Of a DNA stretch of 64,000 nt, positions 7,901 to 16,758 are shown in pieces. Numbering within the stretch: position 1 is the first letter of the stretch; each line of letters begins with the position of its first letter. The notes beneath the pieces were generated by a model, which made no database searches, was not told the origin of the DNA, and was given only the letters and a program-made list of their open reading frames with translations. The stretch is from Solwaraspora sp. WMMD1047 (GTDB lineage: Bacteria > Actinomycetota > Actinomycetes > Mycobacteriales > Micromonosporaceae), in the NCBI RefSeq assembly GCF_029626155.1, contig NZ_JARUBL010000001.1:6910501-6974500 (forward strand). Reading direction: 5' to 3'. The position numbers were made by a program, and so were the translations under genes.

Positions 7901-10258
7901 TCAGGCGGTCACGGTTTCGGGCTGCTTCTCCCCGCTGCCGGCGCTGGGGCCGGAGCCGGAATCGTCCATCACCATCGGCTGGCGCTTGCTCCAGACCACC
8001 GCCGCCACCACGATCAGGGCCGCGACGAGCGCCACCGTGATCCGCAGCGCGTCGTTCTGGTCGTTGCCGACGCTCCACGCCACCACGGCGGGCGCGATCA
8101 GCAGCGAGACCAGGTTCATCACCTTCAGCAGCGGGTTGATCGCCGGTCCGGCGGTGTCCTTGAACGGGTCACCGACGGTGTCGCCGATGACCGTGGCGGC
8201 GTGCGACTCGGAACCCTTGCCCCCGTACGCCCCGTCCTCGACGAGCTTCTTGGCGTTGTCCCAGGCGCCACCGGAGTTGGCCAGGAAGACCGCCATCAGC
8301 GTGCCGGCCCCGATCGCGCCGGCCAGGTAGGCGGCGAGCGCTCCCGGGCCGAGACCGAACCCGACCGCGATCGGCGCCATGATCGCCAGCAGGCCGGGGG
8401 TGAGCAGCTCGCGCTGCGCGTCCCGGGTGCAGATGTCGACCACCTTGCCGTACTCCGGCCGCTGGGTGCGGTCCATGATGCCCGGCAGCTCACGGAACTG
8501 CCGGCGGACCTCCCGGACCACCGCGCCGGCCGACCGGGAGACCGCGTTGATCGCCAGGCCGGAGAAGAGGAAGACCACCGCCGCGCCGATGATCAGACCG
8601 ACCAGGTTGCGCGGGTCGGCCACGTTCAACGCGTCGGTGATCGCCTGCGCGGCCCCGTCGCCGAACCCGGCGTCGCCGTACGCGGTCTCCAGGGTGTCGG
8701 TGTAGGACCCGAAGAGCGCGGTGGCGGCGAGCACCGCCGTGGCGATCGCGATCCCCTTGGTGATCGCCTTGGTGGTGTTGCCGACCGCGTCCAGTTCGGT
8801 CAGGGTGCGGGCGCCGTCCTCGTCGATGTCGCCGGACATCTCGGCGATGCCCTGGGCGTTGTCGGAGATCGGGCCGAAGGTGTCCATCGCCACGATCACG
8901 CCGACCGTGGTGAGCAGGCCGGTGCCGGCCAGCGCCACCGCGAACAGCGACACCACCAGGGTGCCCCCGCCGAGCAGGTACGCCCCGAAGACGCCGGCGC
9001 CGATCAGCAGTGCCGAGTAGACCGCCGACTCCAGGCCGACGCTGATGCCGGCGAGCACCACGGTGGCGGCGCCGGTCTCCGAGGACCGGCCGATGTCGAG
9101 CACCGGCCGCCGGTTGGTCTCGGTGAAGTACCCGGTCAGCGCCTGGATGGCGGCGGCCAGCACGATACCGATCACGACCGCGCCGATGGCGATCCAGCGC
9201 GGGTTGCCGTCCACGTCGGCCACCCCGTCGCCGAAGTCGGCGAAGTCGGCCGGCAGGTAGGTCCAGGCGGCGACCGCCACCAGGACCGCCGAGATCAGCG
9301 CGGAGAGATAGAACGCGCGGTTGATCGCGGTCAGGCCGTTGCGGTCGGAGGCCCGCAGCCGGGTGATGAAGACGCCGATGATCGCGACGACGACGCCGAT
9401 GCCGGAGACGATGAGCGGGAAGACCAGGCCGTCCTCGCCGAACGCGGCCCGACCCAGGATCAGCGCCGCGACGAGCGTGACCGCGTACGACTCGAACAGG
9501 TCGGCGGCCATGCCGGCGCAGTCACCGACGTTGTCGCCGACGTTGTCGGCGATGGTGGCGGCGTTGCGCGGGTCGTCCTCGGGGATGCCCTGCTCGACCT
9601 TGCCGACCAGGTCGGCGCCGACGTCGGCGGCCTTGGTGAAGATGCCGCCGCCGACCCGCATGAACATGGCCAGCAGGGCGGCGCCGAAGCCGAAGCCCTC
9701 CAGCACCGTCGGGGCGTCACCCCGGAAGAGGATCACCACCAGCGCGGCGCCGAACAGGCCGAGGCCGACGGTGAGGAAGCCGACCACGCCACCGGTCCGG
9801 AAGGCGATCTTCATGGCCGCCTCGCGGCCACCCTGCGCCTGCCGCGCGGCGGCGGCCACCCGCAGGTTGGCCCGGGTGGCCAGCGCCATGCCGGCCCCAC
9901 CGATGATCGCGCTGAACACCGCGCCGACCACGAAGAACGCGGACCGGCCGATCTTCACCAGCGTCTCGCTGCCGTCGGTGTCGTGCACCGGCAGCAGGAA
10001 GAGCAGCACCACCGCGATCACCACGAAGATGGCGAGGGTCCTGAACTGGCGGAGCAGGTACGCCGAGGCGCCCTCCTGGACGGCCCCCGCGATCTCCTGC
10101 ATGTTTGTGGTGCCCTTACCGGTCGCCAGGACCGCCCTGGTCAGGGCGAAGGCGAAGCCCAGCGCCACCAGCGCGATGACCGCGGCGATGACGACGTAGG
10201 ACAGGTTCTCACCGGTCAGGGACAACCCGCCGCCTTCGGCGGCCAAGGTTTCGGACAT
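7901..10258 (-). CDS. hppA: Membrane-bound proton-translocating pyrophosphatase (K+-independent)
   Basis: This 785-aa polytopic membrane protein couples pyrophosphate hydrolysis to proton export. The substrate-site motif DVGADLVGKVE and the acidic DNVGDNVGD motif are present. GNTTKAITKG carries Lys497 where K+-dependent enzymes have Ala, so the pump should be K+-independent. About 15-16 hydrophobic segments span the chain, as in the family. The ATG at 10258 has AGGAGG 6 bp upstream. The gene stands alone, downstream of the bldG-type operon on the same strand, as in other actinobacteria. It would recycle biosynthetic PPi and support the proton motive force. Confidence 0.97.
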   Translation of the reverse strand: MSETLAAEGGGLSLTGENLSYVVIAAVIALVALGFAFALTRAVLATGKGTTNMQEIAGAVQEGASAYLLRQFRTLAIFVVIAVVLLFLLPVHDTDGSETLVKIGRSAFFVVGAVFSAIIGGAGMALATRANLRVAAAARQAQGGREAAMKIAFRTGGVVGFLTVGLGLFGAALVVILFRGDAPTVLEGFGFGAALLAMFMRVGGGIFTKAADVGADLVGKVEQGIPEDDPRNAATIADNVGDNVGDCAGMAADLFESYAVTLVAALILGRAAFGEDGLVFPLIVSGIGVVVAIIGVFITRLRASDRNGLTAINRAFYLSALISAVLVAVAAWTYLPADFADFGDGVADVDGNPRWIAIGAVVIGIVLAAAIQALTGYFTETNRRPVLDIGRSSETGAATVVLAGISVGLESAVYSALLIGAGVFGAYLLGGGTLVVSLFAVALAGTGLLTTVGVIVAMDTFGPISDNAQGIAEMSGDIDEDGARTLTELDAVGNTTKAITKGIAIATAVLAATALFGSYTDTLETAYGDAGFGDGAAQAITDALNVADPRNLVGLIIGAAVVFLFSGLAINAVSRSAGAVVREVRRQFRELPGIMDRTQRPEYGKVVDICTRDAQRELLTPGLLAIMAPIAVGFGLGPGALAAYLAGAIGAGTLMAVFLANSGGAWDNAKKLVEDGAYGGKGSESHAATVIGDTVGDPFKDTAGPAINPLLKVMNLVSLLIAPAVVAWSVGNDQNDALRITVALVAALIVVAAVVWSKRQPMVMDDSGSGPSAGSGEKQPETVTA

Positions 10259-10313
10259 CTATGTCCTCCTGTAGCGAACACTCGCGCCGGCCGGCGGACG
10301 AACCGGCAGGCGT

Positions 10314-10327
10314 CTCCACGCGTGGAG
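10314..10327. promoter_or_regulatory. Perfect 14-bp palindrome upstream of hppA
   Basis: CTCCACGCGTGGAG reads the same on both strands and lies 56 bp before the hppA start codon. The position fits an operator in the leader or promoter. I do not know a factor for this sequence. Confidence 0.4.
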
Positions 10328-10411
10328 CGACGACGGGCAAGCGGTGCCGCGGGCCGGTGGTGAACGGACCGGCGGCACAGCGGTCCCGCGCGGCGCGGAT
10401 CCCCGCGTGCG

Positions 10412-10437
10412 CCCGGCCCCACGGGTGCGGGGCCGGG
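10412..10437 (-). terminator. GC-rich hairpin between the bldG-type operon and hppA
   Basis: The arms CCCGGCCCC and GGGGCCGGG form a perfect 9-bp stem with an 8-nt loop. It lies 170 bp downstream of the anti-sigma gene stop and 154 bp upstream of hppA. There is no U-tract, so it could be an actinobacterial-type terminator or a leader structure of hppA. Confidence 0.4.
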
Positions 10438-10607
10438 TGCGCGCCGGGCCCGCGAGCGCGGGACCAGGGCACTTGCAGATAACCCGCGTACTCTAGCGGT
10501 CGCTCGTGTTGGAGGTCACACCGCGCGCCCGCCTGGCGACGATGATCTTTATCGCTGTGTCGGCAGGTGGTTTCGGGTACGCTCTTCCGCCGCCCCGGGC
10601 GGCCCGG

Positions 10608-11042
10608 TCAGCGGCGCAGCGGCCAGGCCATCTGCACGGCGGTGCCGATCCCCTCGGCCACCGGGCGGACCTGCAGGTCCTCGACGAAGCCGGCGAGCAG
10701 CGCGAAGCCCACCCCGACGGTGAGCGCCTCGTCGGTGAGCGACTCGTCGGCCAACTCGTCCGGCGGCAGGGCGGCCAGGCCGAGGCCGGCCTCGACCGGC
10801 GCCCGGTCGATCACCCGGACCGTGTAGGCGCCGTCGTCGGACATCTCCACCAGCACCAGGTCGGACAGGCCGTACTGCCGGTGCAGGGCGACCGCGCGGG
10901 CGCACGCCTCGCCGATCGCGAGCCGGACCTCGTCGAGCAGTTCCTCGGCCACCCCGGCCCGGCGGGCCACCGCCACGCCGACCAGACGGGCGGTGCGCAC
11001 GTGCACCGGGGCGGGTGAGAAGGAGAGGCGGACCGTCGACAT
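10608..11042 (-). CDS. ATP-binding anti-sigma factor kinase (RsbW-like)
   Basis: This 144-aa HATPase_c-type protein has the N-box region LDEVRLAIGEACARAVALH and a later G-box region around TVGVGFALLAGFVEDL. Members bind a sigma factor and phosphorylate their STAS antagonist. The ATG at 11042 forms a TGATG overlap with the stop of the STAS gene; a GTG one codon earlier is possible. The pair is co-transcribed. In Streptomyces the gene after bldG has this position and role, so the partner is almost certainly the BldG-like protein encoded just upstream. Confidence 0.88.
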   Translation of the reverse strand: MSTVRLSFSPAPVHVRTARLVGVAVARRAGVAEELLDEVRLAIGEACARAVALHRQYGLSDLVLVEMSDDGAYTVRVIDRAPVEAGLGLAALPPDELADESLTDEALTVGVGFALLAGFVEDLQVRPVAEGIGTAVQMAWPLRR

Positions 11043-11398
11043 CACGCCGGTGAGCTCGCCGGGTCCGCCCCGGCGGCGGCCTCGACCGTCGGATAGAGCG
11101 GAAAGACCTGGTCCAGGGCGGTGATCCGGAAGATCTTGAGCAGTGGCTCCTTGTCGCAGACCAGACCGAAGGTGCCACCGGCCGCGCGCAGCCGCTTGAG
11201 GGCGCCGACGAGCACGCCCAGCCCCGTGGAGTCCAGGAAGTCGACCCGGCCGAGGTCCACCACGACCTTGCGGGCGCCGCCGTCGACCAGCTCGATCAGT
11301 CGCTCCCGGAGCCGGGGTGCGGTGTAGACGTCCACCTCGCCGCCGACCTCCAGCACCGTGTGCTCCCCGAGCGTACGGGTTGTCAGCGACAGCTCCAT
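11042..11398 (-). CDS. bldG: Anti-sigma factor antagonist, BldG-like STAS protein
   Basis: This 118-aa single STAS domain closely resembles Streptomyces BldG from memory: it begins MELSLTTRT, then [10 protein letters not shown], and the phosphorylation site is DFLDSTGLG with Ser57. In the family, the dephosphorylated form sequesters the anti-sigma kinase and releases sigma factors for development and stress. GAGGAGG lies 5 bp before the ATG. The gene is first in a two-gene operon with its kinase and is divergent from the helicase, the same order known around bldG. A SpoIIE-type phosphatase at 18.2 kb could be one of several that reactivate such antagonists. Confidence 0.9.
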   Translation of the reverse strand: MELSLTTRTLGEHTVLEVGGEVDVYTAPRLRERLIELVDGGARKVVVDLGRVDFLDSTGLGVLVGALKRLRAAGGTFGLVCDKEPLLKIFRITALDQVFPLYPTVEAAAGADPASSPA

Positions 11399-11573
11399 GG
11401 GATCCTCCTCGAATCGGGCCGGCCCGGGGGACCTACCCGGGCCAATGGCCTCGAATCAAACTACCGGGGCATCTAACCATCGACCGGTCGGCCGGCGCAT
11501 CGGCCGGTCGCCGCACATCTTTCCGCACGCCCCGCCTTTCCCGCCCGCGTACACCAGTGCGAGAGTGCAGGAC

Positions 11574-13952
11574 GTGACCTCGTCAGCCACGGTATCGCCC
11601 GGTCCGCCCGGACCGCCGGGCGCGGACGGGGTCGGCGGCCTGTTGGAGCTGCTGCGCGGCCGGCGCTCCGGGTCGGCCGGCGACCCGGTCACCCACGTCG
11701 AGCGGGTTCCGGCCCGGCCGGGCGCCGCCGGCTCCTGGCCGGACTGGGCGCCGGCCGAACTGCGCGCGGCCTACGCGGAACGCGGCGTCGTCGCGCCGTG
11801 GCGGCACCAGCTCACCGCCGCCGAGTTCGGGTACGCGGGCCAGCACGTGGTGATCGCCACCGGCACCGCCTCCGGCAAGTCGCTGGCGTACCAGTTGCCG
11901 GTGCTGGCCCGGCTGCTGGCCGACCCCCGCGCGACGGCGCTGTACCTGGCACCCACCAAGGCGCTCGCCGCCGATCAGTTGCGGGCCGTGGCCGACCTGG
12001 ACCTGCCGGGGGTACGACCAGCCAGCTACGACGGCGACACGCCGCAGGCGGAACGGGAGTGGATCCGACGCCACGCCCGTTTCGTACTGACCAATCCTGA
12101 TATGTTGCATCATGGCATCCTGCCCGGCCACGCCCGGTGGGCGACCTTCCTGCGCCGGCTGGCGTTCGTGGTGGTGGACGAGTGCCACACCTACCGGGGA
12201 GTCTTCGGCTCCCACGTGGCACACGTGCTGCGCCGGCTGCGGCGGCAGACCGCCCGCTACGCCGGCGCCGGGTCCGACCGGGCCGGGCCGGTGTTCCTGC
12301 TCGCCTCGGCCACCTCGGGCGATCCCGCCGCGGCCGCCGAACGGCTCACCGGGCTGCCGGTGCGGGCCGTCGACCAGGACGACGCACCCCGCGGCCCGGT
12401 GACCTTCGCGCTCTGGGAGCCGCCGCTGCTGCCGCCGGCGGGCGACGGCCACGCCGACGCCGAGCCGGTCCGCCGGTCGGCCCTGCGGGAGACCGCGGAC
12501 CTGCTCGGCGACGCGGTGGCAGCCGGCACCCGGACCCTGGCGTTCGTCCGGTCCCGACGCGGCGCCGAGGTGGTGGCCAGCACCGCCCGGCGGGCCCTGG
12601 ACGAGGCGGTGCCCGGCCTCGGGTCCCGGGTCGCCGCGTACCGGGCCGGCTACCTGCGCGAGGACCGCCGGGCGCTGGAACGGGCCCTGCTCGACGGCGA
12701 CCTGCTCGGCCTCGCCTCGACGAACGCGCTGGAACTCGGCGTCGACCTGGTCGGGCTGGACGCGGTGCTGATCTGCGGCTACCCCGGCACCCGGGCATCG
12801 CTGTGGCAGCAGGCCGGCCGGGCCGGCCGCTCCGGCGGCGAGGCGCTCGCCGTCCTGGTCGCCCGCGACGACCCGCTGGACAGCTATCTGGTGCACCACC
12901 CGGAGGCGCTGTTCGGGCGCCCGGTGGAGGCGACCGTGCTGGACCCGTCGAACCCGTACGTGCTGGGTCCGCAGCTCTGCTGCGCGGCCGCCGAAGCGCC
13001 GCTGACCACCGCCGACCTGGCGCTGTTCGGCCCCGGCGCGAAGGAGGCGGTCACCGCGCTGGTCGCCAAGGGGGCGCTGCGCCAGCGGCCGACCGGTTGG
13101 TACTGGCGGCCCGCCGGCCGGCCCGAGGTGGACCTGCGTGGCACCGGCGGCAGCCCGATCTGCGTCGTCGAGTCCGCCACCGGCCGGCTGCTGGGCACCG
13201 TGGATCCGGCCTCCGCCCACTTCCTGGTCCATCCCGGCGCCGTCCACCTGCACCAGGGCGTCTCGTACGTGGTGGACGACCTGGACCTTGATGAGGGGTG
13301 CGCGCTGGTGCACGCCGAGGAGCCGGACTGGAGCACCCACCCCCGCGACGTCACCTCGCTGTCGGTGGCGGCGGTCCGCTCCTACCTGGACGCCGGCCCG
13401 GTCGGCATGTTCCTCGGCGAGGTGGACGTCACCAGTCAGGTCGTCTCCTACCAGCGGCGCCGGCTGGCCTCCGGTGAGGTGCTGGACACCCGCCCGCTGG
13501 ACCTGCCGACCCGGGAACTGCGCACGGTCGCGGTCTGGTTCACCGTGTCGGAGTCGGCGCTCGGCGCGGCCGGGGTCGAGGTCACCGACGTGCCCGGGGC
13601 GCTGCACGCCGCCGAACACGCCGCCATCGGGCTGCTCCCGCTGGTCGCCACCTGCGACCGGTGGGACATCGGCGGCATCTCCACGGCGGCCCACCCGGAC
13701 ACCGGGGCACCGAGCGTCTTCGTCTACGACGGTCACCCGGGCGGGGCCGGCTTCGCGGAGCGGGCCTACCGGGCGGCCGGCGCCTGGCTGCGGGCGACCC
13801 GGGACACCATCGCGGAGTGCGGCTGCGAAGCCGGTTGTCCGTCCTGTGTGCAGTCTCCGAAGTGTGGCAACGGAAACCACCCCCTCGCCAAGTCGGCCGC
13901 GGTCAAGGTGCTGGAGGTCGTACTGGGCAACCTGCCGGCTGATTCCGGCTAG
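11574..13952 (+). CDS. DEAH-box helicase with DUF1998 zinc-binding tail (MrfA/YprA/Hrq1-like)
   Basis: This 792-aa superfamily 2 helicase has a GTG start (11574) preceded by a weak site; the upstream extension of the frame is not family-like. Walker A is GTASGKS (97-103) and motif II is VVVDECHTYRG. A second RecA domain includes LGVDLVGLDAVL and QQAGRAGRSG. The C-terminus has a Cys cluster CGCEAGCPSCVQSPKC that defines DUF1998. Bacillus MrfA, of this family, repairs mitomycin C damage, so a DNA-repair role is likely. It is divergent from bldG, a conserved actinobacterial arrangement. Confidence 0.92.
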   Translation: MTSSATVSPGPPGPPGADGVGGLLELLRGRRSGSAGDPVTHVERVPARPGAAGSWPDWAPAELRAAYAERGVVAPWRHQLTAAEFGYAGQHVVIATGTASGKSLAYQLPVLARLLADPRATALYLAPTKALAADQLRAVADLDLPGVRPASYDGDTPQAEREWIRRHARFVLTNPDMLHHGILPGHARWATFLRRLAFVVVDECHTYRGVFGSHVAHVLRRLRRQTARYAGAGSDRAGPVFLLASATSGDPAAAAERLTGLPVRAVDQDDAPRGPVTFALWEPPLLPPAGDGHADAEPVRRSALRETADLLGDAVAAGTRTLAFVRSRRGAEVVASTARRALDEAVPGLGSRVAAYRAGYLREDRRALERALLDGDLLGLASTNALELGVDLVGLDAVLICGYPGTRASLWQQAGRAGRSGGEALAVLVARDDPLDSYLVHHPEALFGRPVEATVLDPSNPYVLGPQLCCAAAEAPLTTADLALFGPGAKEAVTALVAKGALRQRPTGWYWRPAGRPEVDLRGTGGSPICVVESATGRLLGTVDPASAHFLVHPGAVHLHQGVSYVVDDLDLDEGCALVHAEEPDWSTHPRDVTSLSVAAVRSYLDAGPVGMFLGEVDVTSQVVSYQRRRLASGEVLDTRPLDLPTRELRTVAVWFTVSESALGAAGVEVTDVPGALHAAEHAAIGLLPLVATCDRWDIGGISTAAHPDTGAPSVFVYDGHPGGAGFAERAYRAAGAWLRATRDTIAECGCEAGCPSCVQSPKCGNGNHPLAKSAAVKVLEVVLGNLPADSG

Positions 13953-14030
13953 CCGCTTCCTACTGAGAAGGTGGCAGAGGGCCGAGGGCAGGTGATCTTC
14001 GGCCGGATCGTCGCCGACGAAGGGAAGGGC

Positions 14031-14648
14031 ATGGCCGTCGAGATCATCTACGAGACCCACTCGCTCACCGAGGACAACGAGCAAGGGATCGCGACCGGTT
14101 GGCTCCCCGGCCAGCTCTCCACCCAGGGCCGCCGGCTCGCGGTCGAGCTCGGCGCCCGGCGCCGCGACACCGGACTCGCGGCGGTGTTCAGCTCCGACCT
14201 GCTCCGGGCGGTGGAGACCGCGCGGATCGCGTTCGACGGCACCGCCATCCCGATCATCCAGGACGTCCGGCTGCGGGAGTGCAACTACGGCGAGCTGAAC
14301 GGCCGCCCCGTCGCCGAGTTGGCGGCCGATCGGGGCCGCCGGATCGACGAGCCGTTTCCCGGCGGGCAGAGTTACCGCGACGTGGTCGACGCCACCGCCG
14401 ACTTCCTCCGCGAGCTGGGCCGGGAGCGGGACGGCCAGAAGGTGCTGGTGATCGCCCATTCGGCGAACAAGTGGGCGCTGGACCACCTGCTCGCCGGCGC
14501 CGTCCTGGAGGAGGTGGTGCACGCCCCGTTCGGCTGGCGGGAAGGCTGGACCTACCTGCTCCCGACCGGCTGGGACGGCCCGGAGCGCGACCGGCCCGAC
14601 GGTGAGCCGGAGCAATCGCCGTCGATAACGACACCGTCGCAGGCATAG
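14031..14648 (+). CDS. Histidine phosphatase-superfamily protein with altered RHG motif
   Basis: This 205-aa protein (ATG 14031, with AGGGAAGG upstream) has the phosphoglycerate-mutase-like fold. The usual N-terminal RHGE is replaced by ETHSLTEDN, which keeps the His but loses the Arg. The acid donor region is RECNYGELNG, and the second conserved His appears in VIAHSANKWALDHLL. The Ser-Asp around residues 52-60 (FSSDLLRAVETA) fits the family. With both His present it may still act on a phosphoester, but substrate binding must differ. It lies 78 bp after the helicase and may share its transcript. Substrate unknown. Confidence 0.75.
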   Translation: MAVEIIYETHSLTEDNEQGIATGWLPGQLSTQGRRLAVELGARRRDTGLAAVFSSDLLRAVETARIAFDGTAIPIIQDVRLRECNYGELNGRPVAELAADRGRRIDEPFPGGQSYRDVVDATADFLRELGRERDGQKVLVIAHSANKWALDHLLAGAVLEEVVHAPFGWREGWTYLLPTGWDGPERDRPDGEPEQSPSITTPSQA

Positions 14649-14712
14649 ATTGCACCCGATCAGGTTAAGTAGGCTTGGGAGCGCTTCCATGGAGCCGCCT
14701 GAGGAGACTGCC

Positions 14713-14922
14713 GTGGCCGACACCATCGCCGAGACCGTCGACCTGCTCTACACCATCAACCAGGAAAACCTCACCGTTGATCAGCAGATCGCGCTCTCCC
14801 ACGCCTACGCCGCGCTGGCCCAGGCCGAGCGGCTGGAGATGATCCAGGAACGGCTGTACAGCATGCACCAACTCCTCAACGGCTTGGTCCAGCGAGCCGC
14901 CGTGGATCCCGGCCCGCGCTGA
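14713..14922 (+). CDS. Small conserved helical protein (69 aa)
   Basis: GTG 14713 is chosen because GAGGAG lies 7 bp upstream; an in-frame ATG at 14689 lacks a comparable site. The protein is entirely helical in character, with heptad-like spacing (ALSHAYAALAQAERLEMI), and has no Cys or membrane segment. It is probably a small cytosolic dimer or adaptor. A 10-bp-stem terminator follows the stop immediately. No function can be assigned. Confidence 0.6.
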   Translation: MADTIAETVDLLYTINQENLTVDQQIALSHAYAALAQAERLEMIQERLYSMHQLLNGLVQRAAVDPGPR

Positions 14923-14925
14923 CCG

Positions 14926-14949
14926 CGCCCGGCCGGCGGCGGCCGGGCG
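14926..14949 (+). terminator. Terminator hairpin after the 69-aa gene
   Basis: The perfect 10-bp arms CGCCCGGCCG and CGGCCGGGCG enclose a GCGG loop, starting 4 bp after the stop codon. There is no U-tract, which is common in actinobacteria. Confidence 0.6.
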
Positions 14950-15057
14950 GCTCGTCTCCCGCGCTGCCGGTACGGCCGTGCCGGGTCAGCCAGCCGGGCC
15001 GCCCGCGGGCCGCGCCGCCGGTGCAGGCGTGTCAGCTCAGCCGGCCGGGCCGCCCGC

Positions 15058-15076
15058 GCCGCCCGTTGCGGGCGGC
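15058..15076 (-). terminator. Terminator hairpin after the coiled-coil gene
   Basis: The perfect 8-bp arms GCCGCCCG and CGGGCGGC enclose a TTG loop. The hairpin begins 3 bp downstream of the stop of the minus-strand gene at 15080. Confidence 0.55.
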
Positions 15077-15079
15077 CGG

Positions 15080-16039
15080 TCAGCCCACCCGGGCAGCCCG
15101 CCACCCGCGCAGGCCGGCGAGGATCGGCCGCGCCGGGGCGGCCGGCTCCGACTCCGGCACCTGGCCGGGCTCCGGCAGGCCCAGTCGGCGCCGCGCCTGC
15201 CGGGCCCGGTCGGCCGCCTCGGCCGCCTCCTGGCGCAGCGCCCGAGCCGCCACCAGCGCCACCCCGGCGTCGTCCCAGGCCGCCCGTTCCCGCTCGGCCG
15301 CTGCCCGCTCGGCGGCCAGCAGTTCGTCGCGGGCCGCCCGGCGCAGCACCAACTCCTGCTCGACCGGGTGCAGGCGCGGATCCCAACCCTTGCGGTGGGC
15401 CAGCGCGTCGCTGAGGTCCAGCACCGACAGCTCCTTGCGGACGCAGGCCGACATCGCCGCGCGGTGCAGGTAGCGCTCGCGGTCGGCGTACTCGGCGGGG
15501 GTGCGTGGGGTGTGCGGGGCCGGCAGCGCCGCCGCGGCGGCCAGCCGATCCACCTCGGCGGTGGCGGCGTCGAGCGCCCGCCAGGCCGCCTCCACCCGGT
15601 CCTGCGCCTGCGCCCACTCGTCGCGCCTGCGTTGCGCGGTGACGGCGGCCCGTTCCGCGGCGACCGTGACCTCCTCGGCGTACCGGCGAAGTTCCCGTTC
15701 CGCCCGGACGAGCCTGGCCCGCCGTCGATCGGCCGGGCGGTCGCGGCGTCCGACGCCAGCCGCCGCCCGGCGGCGGACCGGCCGGGTCGGTGACGCATCG
15801 GAGCCCGGGGCGGGCTCCGTGGCCGCGCGGGAGCCCGACTCAACGCCCACGTCGAGGGCCGGGTCCCCGGCCGGGTCTCCATCTGGCACCTTGACCGGGT
15901 CCGGGGCCGGCTCCTCGGCCGGGTCGGTTCGGGCCACCAGGCCGACCATGGCGATCAGAGCGATCACCATCAGGCCGAGCCAGATCGCGGTCGCCCGCGG
16001 TACGTCGAGCAGGAACTGGTACATGGCTGTTTCCATCAT
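15080..16039 (-). CDS. Membrane-anchored coiled-coil protein
   Basis: This 319-aa protein starts at ATG 16039, with GAGG 5 bp upstream; an ATG at 16024 is an alternative. Residues ~16-36 (AIWLGLMVIALIAMVGLV) form one membrane segment. A Pro/Asp-rich linker and an Arg-rich patch follow. The long remainder is Ala/Arg/Glu-rich and predicted to be coiled coil (about 105-300). There are no catalytic motifs. It may be a structural or scaffold protein at the membrane. The next gene upstream on the same strand also encodes a short membrane or secreted protein. Confidence 0.6.
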   Translation of the reverse strand: MMETAMYQFLLDVPRATAIWLGLMVIALIAMVGLVARTDPAEEPAPDPVKVPDGDPAGDPALDVGVESGSRAATEPAPGSDASPTRPVRRRAAAGVGRRDRPADRRRARLVRAERELRRYAEEVTVAAERAAVTAQRRRDEWAQAQDRVEAAWRALDAATAEVDRLAAAAALPAPHTPRTPAEYADRERYLHRAAMSACVRKELSVLDLSDALAHRKGWDPRLHPVEQELVLRRAARDELLAAERAAAERERAAWDDAGVALVAARALRQEAAEAADRARQARRRLGLPEPGQVPESEPAAPARPILAGLRGWRAARVG

Positions 16040-16233
16040 CGGCGCCTCGCTGATGATCGATTACGGATCGGGTCTGCGATTGGCCGCGGCGCAACCGGGC
16101 GGGCACCCGTCCGAGCTGGACGGGTGGTCGGAAGGGCCGGGCGGGGTGGCGTACCCCATGGGTTTGCCGGTCTGTGGGTCGGACCTGGCGGCGTCGCGGC
16201 GGACCGGTGCGGTCGGTCGGCCCGACGGCGCGA

Positions 16234-16623
16234 TCAGCGCTGCGGCGGTGCCCGCTGGCCGAGCGGACCGGCCGCGGTGCGACCGGCCGGCGTGCGCACC
16301 TCGGCATCGGCCGGCAGCCGACCGGCGTCACCGGCCGGCGTCGCTCCGCTGTGGATCGCCGGTGCCGGCTCGGTGACCCGGGCGCCGTGGTCGGTCACCT
16401 CGGTCGTCGGGTCGGCCAGCCGGACGGTGGGCGGCACCGGATCGGGTGCCGCGTCGGCCGGGCTCATCACCCGCAGCAGCGGCCGCGCGTCGGCGACGGC
16501 CGGCGGACCGGCAAGCGCGGCGCTGGCGCCGAACGCCAGGGCGAGCATCGTCAGCCCGGTCAGGAACTGGCGCAGCCGTCGCGTCACCCACCACAGAGGA
16601 TCGGTGAATGACAGCGCCTGCAC
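16234..16623 (-). CDS. Hypothetical membrane or secreted protein
   Basis: This 129-aa product starts at GTG 16623. Residues ~14-40 contain RRLRQFLTG then a hydrophobic run ending ASAALAGPP, which reads as a signal peptide or membrane anchor. The remainder is Pro/Ala/Asp-rich, low complexity and probably extracellular. No motif is recognisable. It is divergent from the FN3 protein at 16759 and lies 194 bp upstream of the coiled-coil gene on the same strand. Confidence 0.45.
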   Translation of the reverse strand: MQALSFTDPLWWVTRRLRQFLTGLTMLALAFGASAALAGPPAVADARPLLRVMSPADAAPDPVPPTVRLADPTTEVTDHGARVTEPAPAIHSGATPAGDAGRLPADAEVRTPAGRTAAGPLGQRAPPQR

Positions 16624-16758
16624 GCCACCAAGTTACCCGGTCCCCACCGAACCCGACCAACCGACCGCAACGCATTGACGTACGCGAATGCAAATAGTTA
16701 CAGTGAGCAACGCTCGCCGTCCCGGCCGTGTTCCGTCCTCCCTCGGAAGCAGGTCGCC

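Larger units (their letters stand above)
10259..10607. other. Gene-free interval upstream of hppA
   Basis: This 349-bp gap lies between hppA and the anti-sigma gene, both on the minus strand. It contains a 14-bp perfect palindrome (10314-10327) and a 9-bp-stem hairpin (10412-10437). It presumably holds the end of the bldG-type transcript and the hppA promoter. No small ORF is convincing. Confidence 0.5.

Noticed and set aside
7784-10363. An 859-codon open frame on the plus strand opposite hppA
   Set aside because: It is His/Asp/Arg-rich nonsense relative to the perfectly recognisable pyrophosphatase on the minus strand.
11583-14726. A 1047-codon open frame on the minus strand opposite the helicase
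   Set aside because: No domain is recognisable and it runs through three well-supported plus-strand genes. It is a GC-bias artefact.
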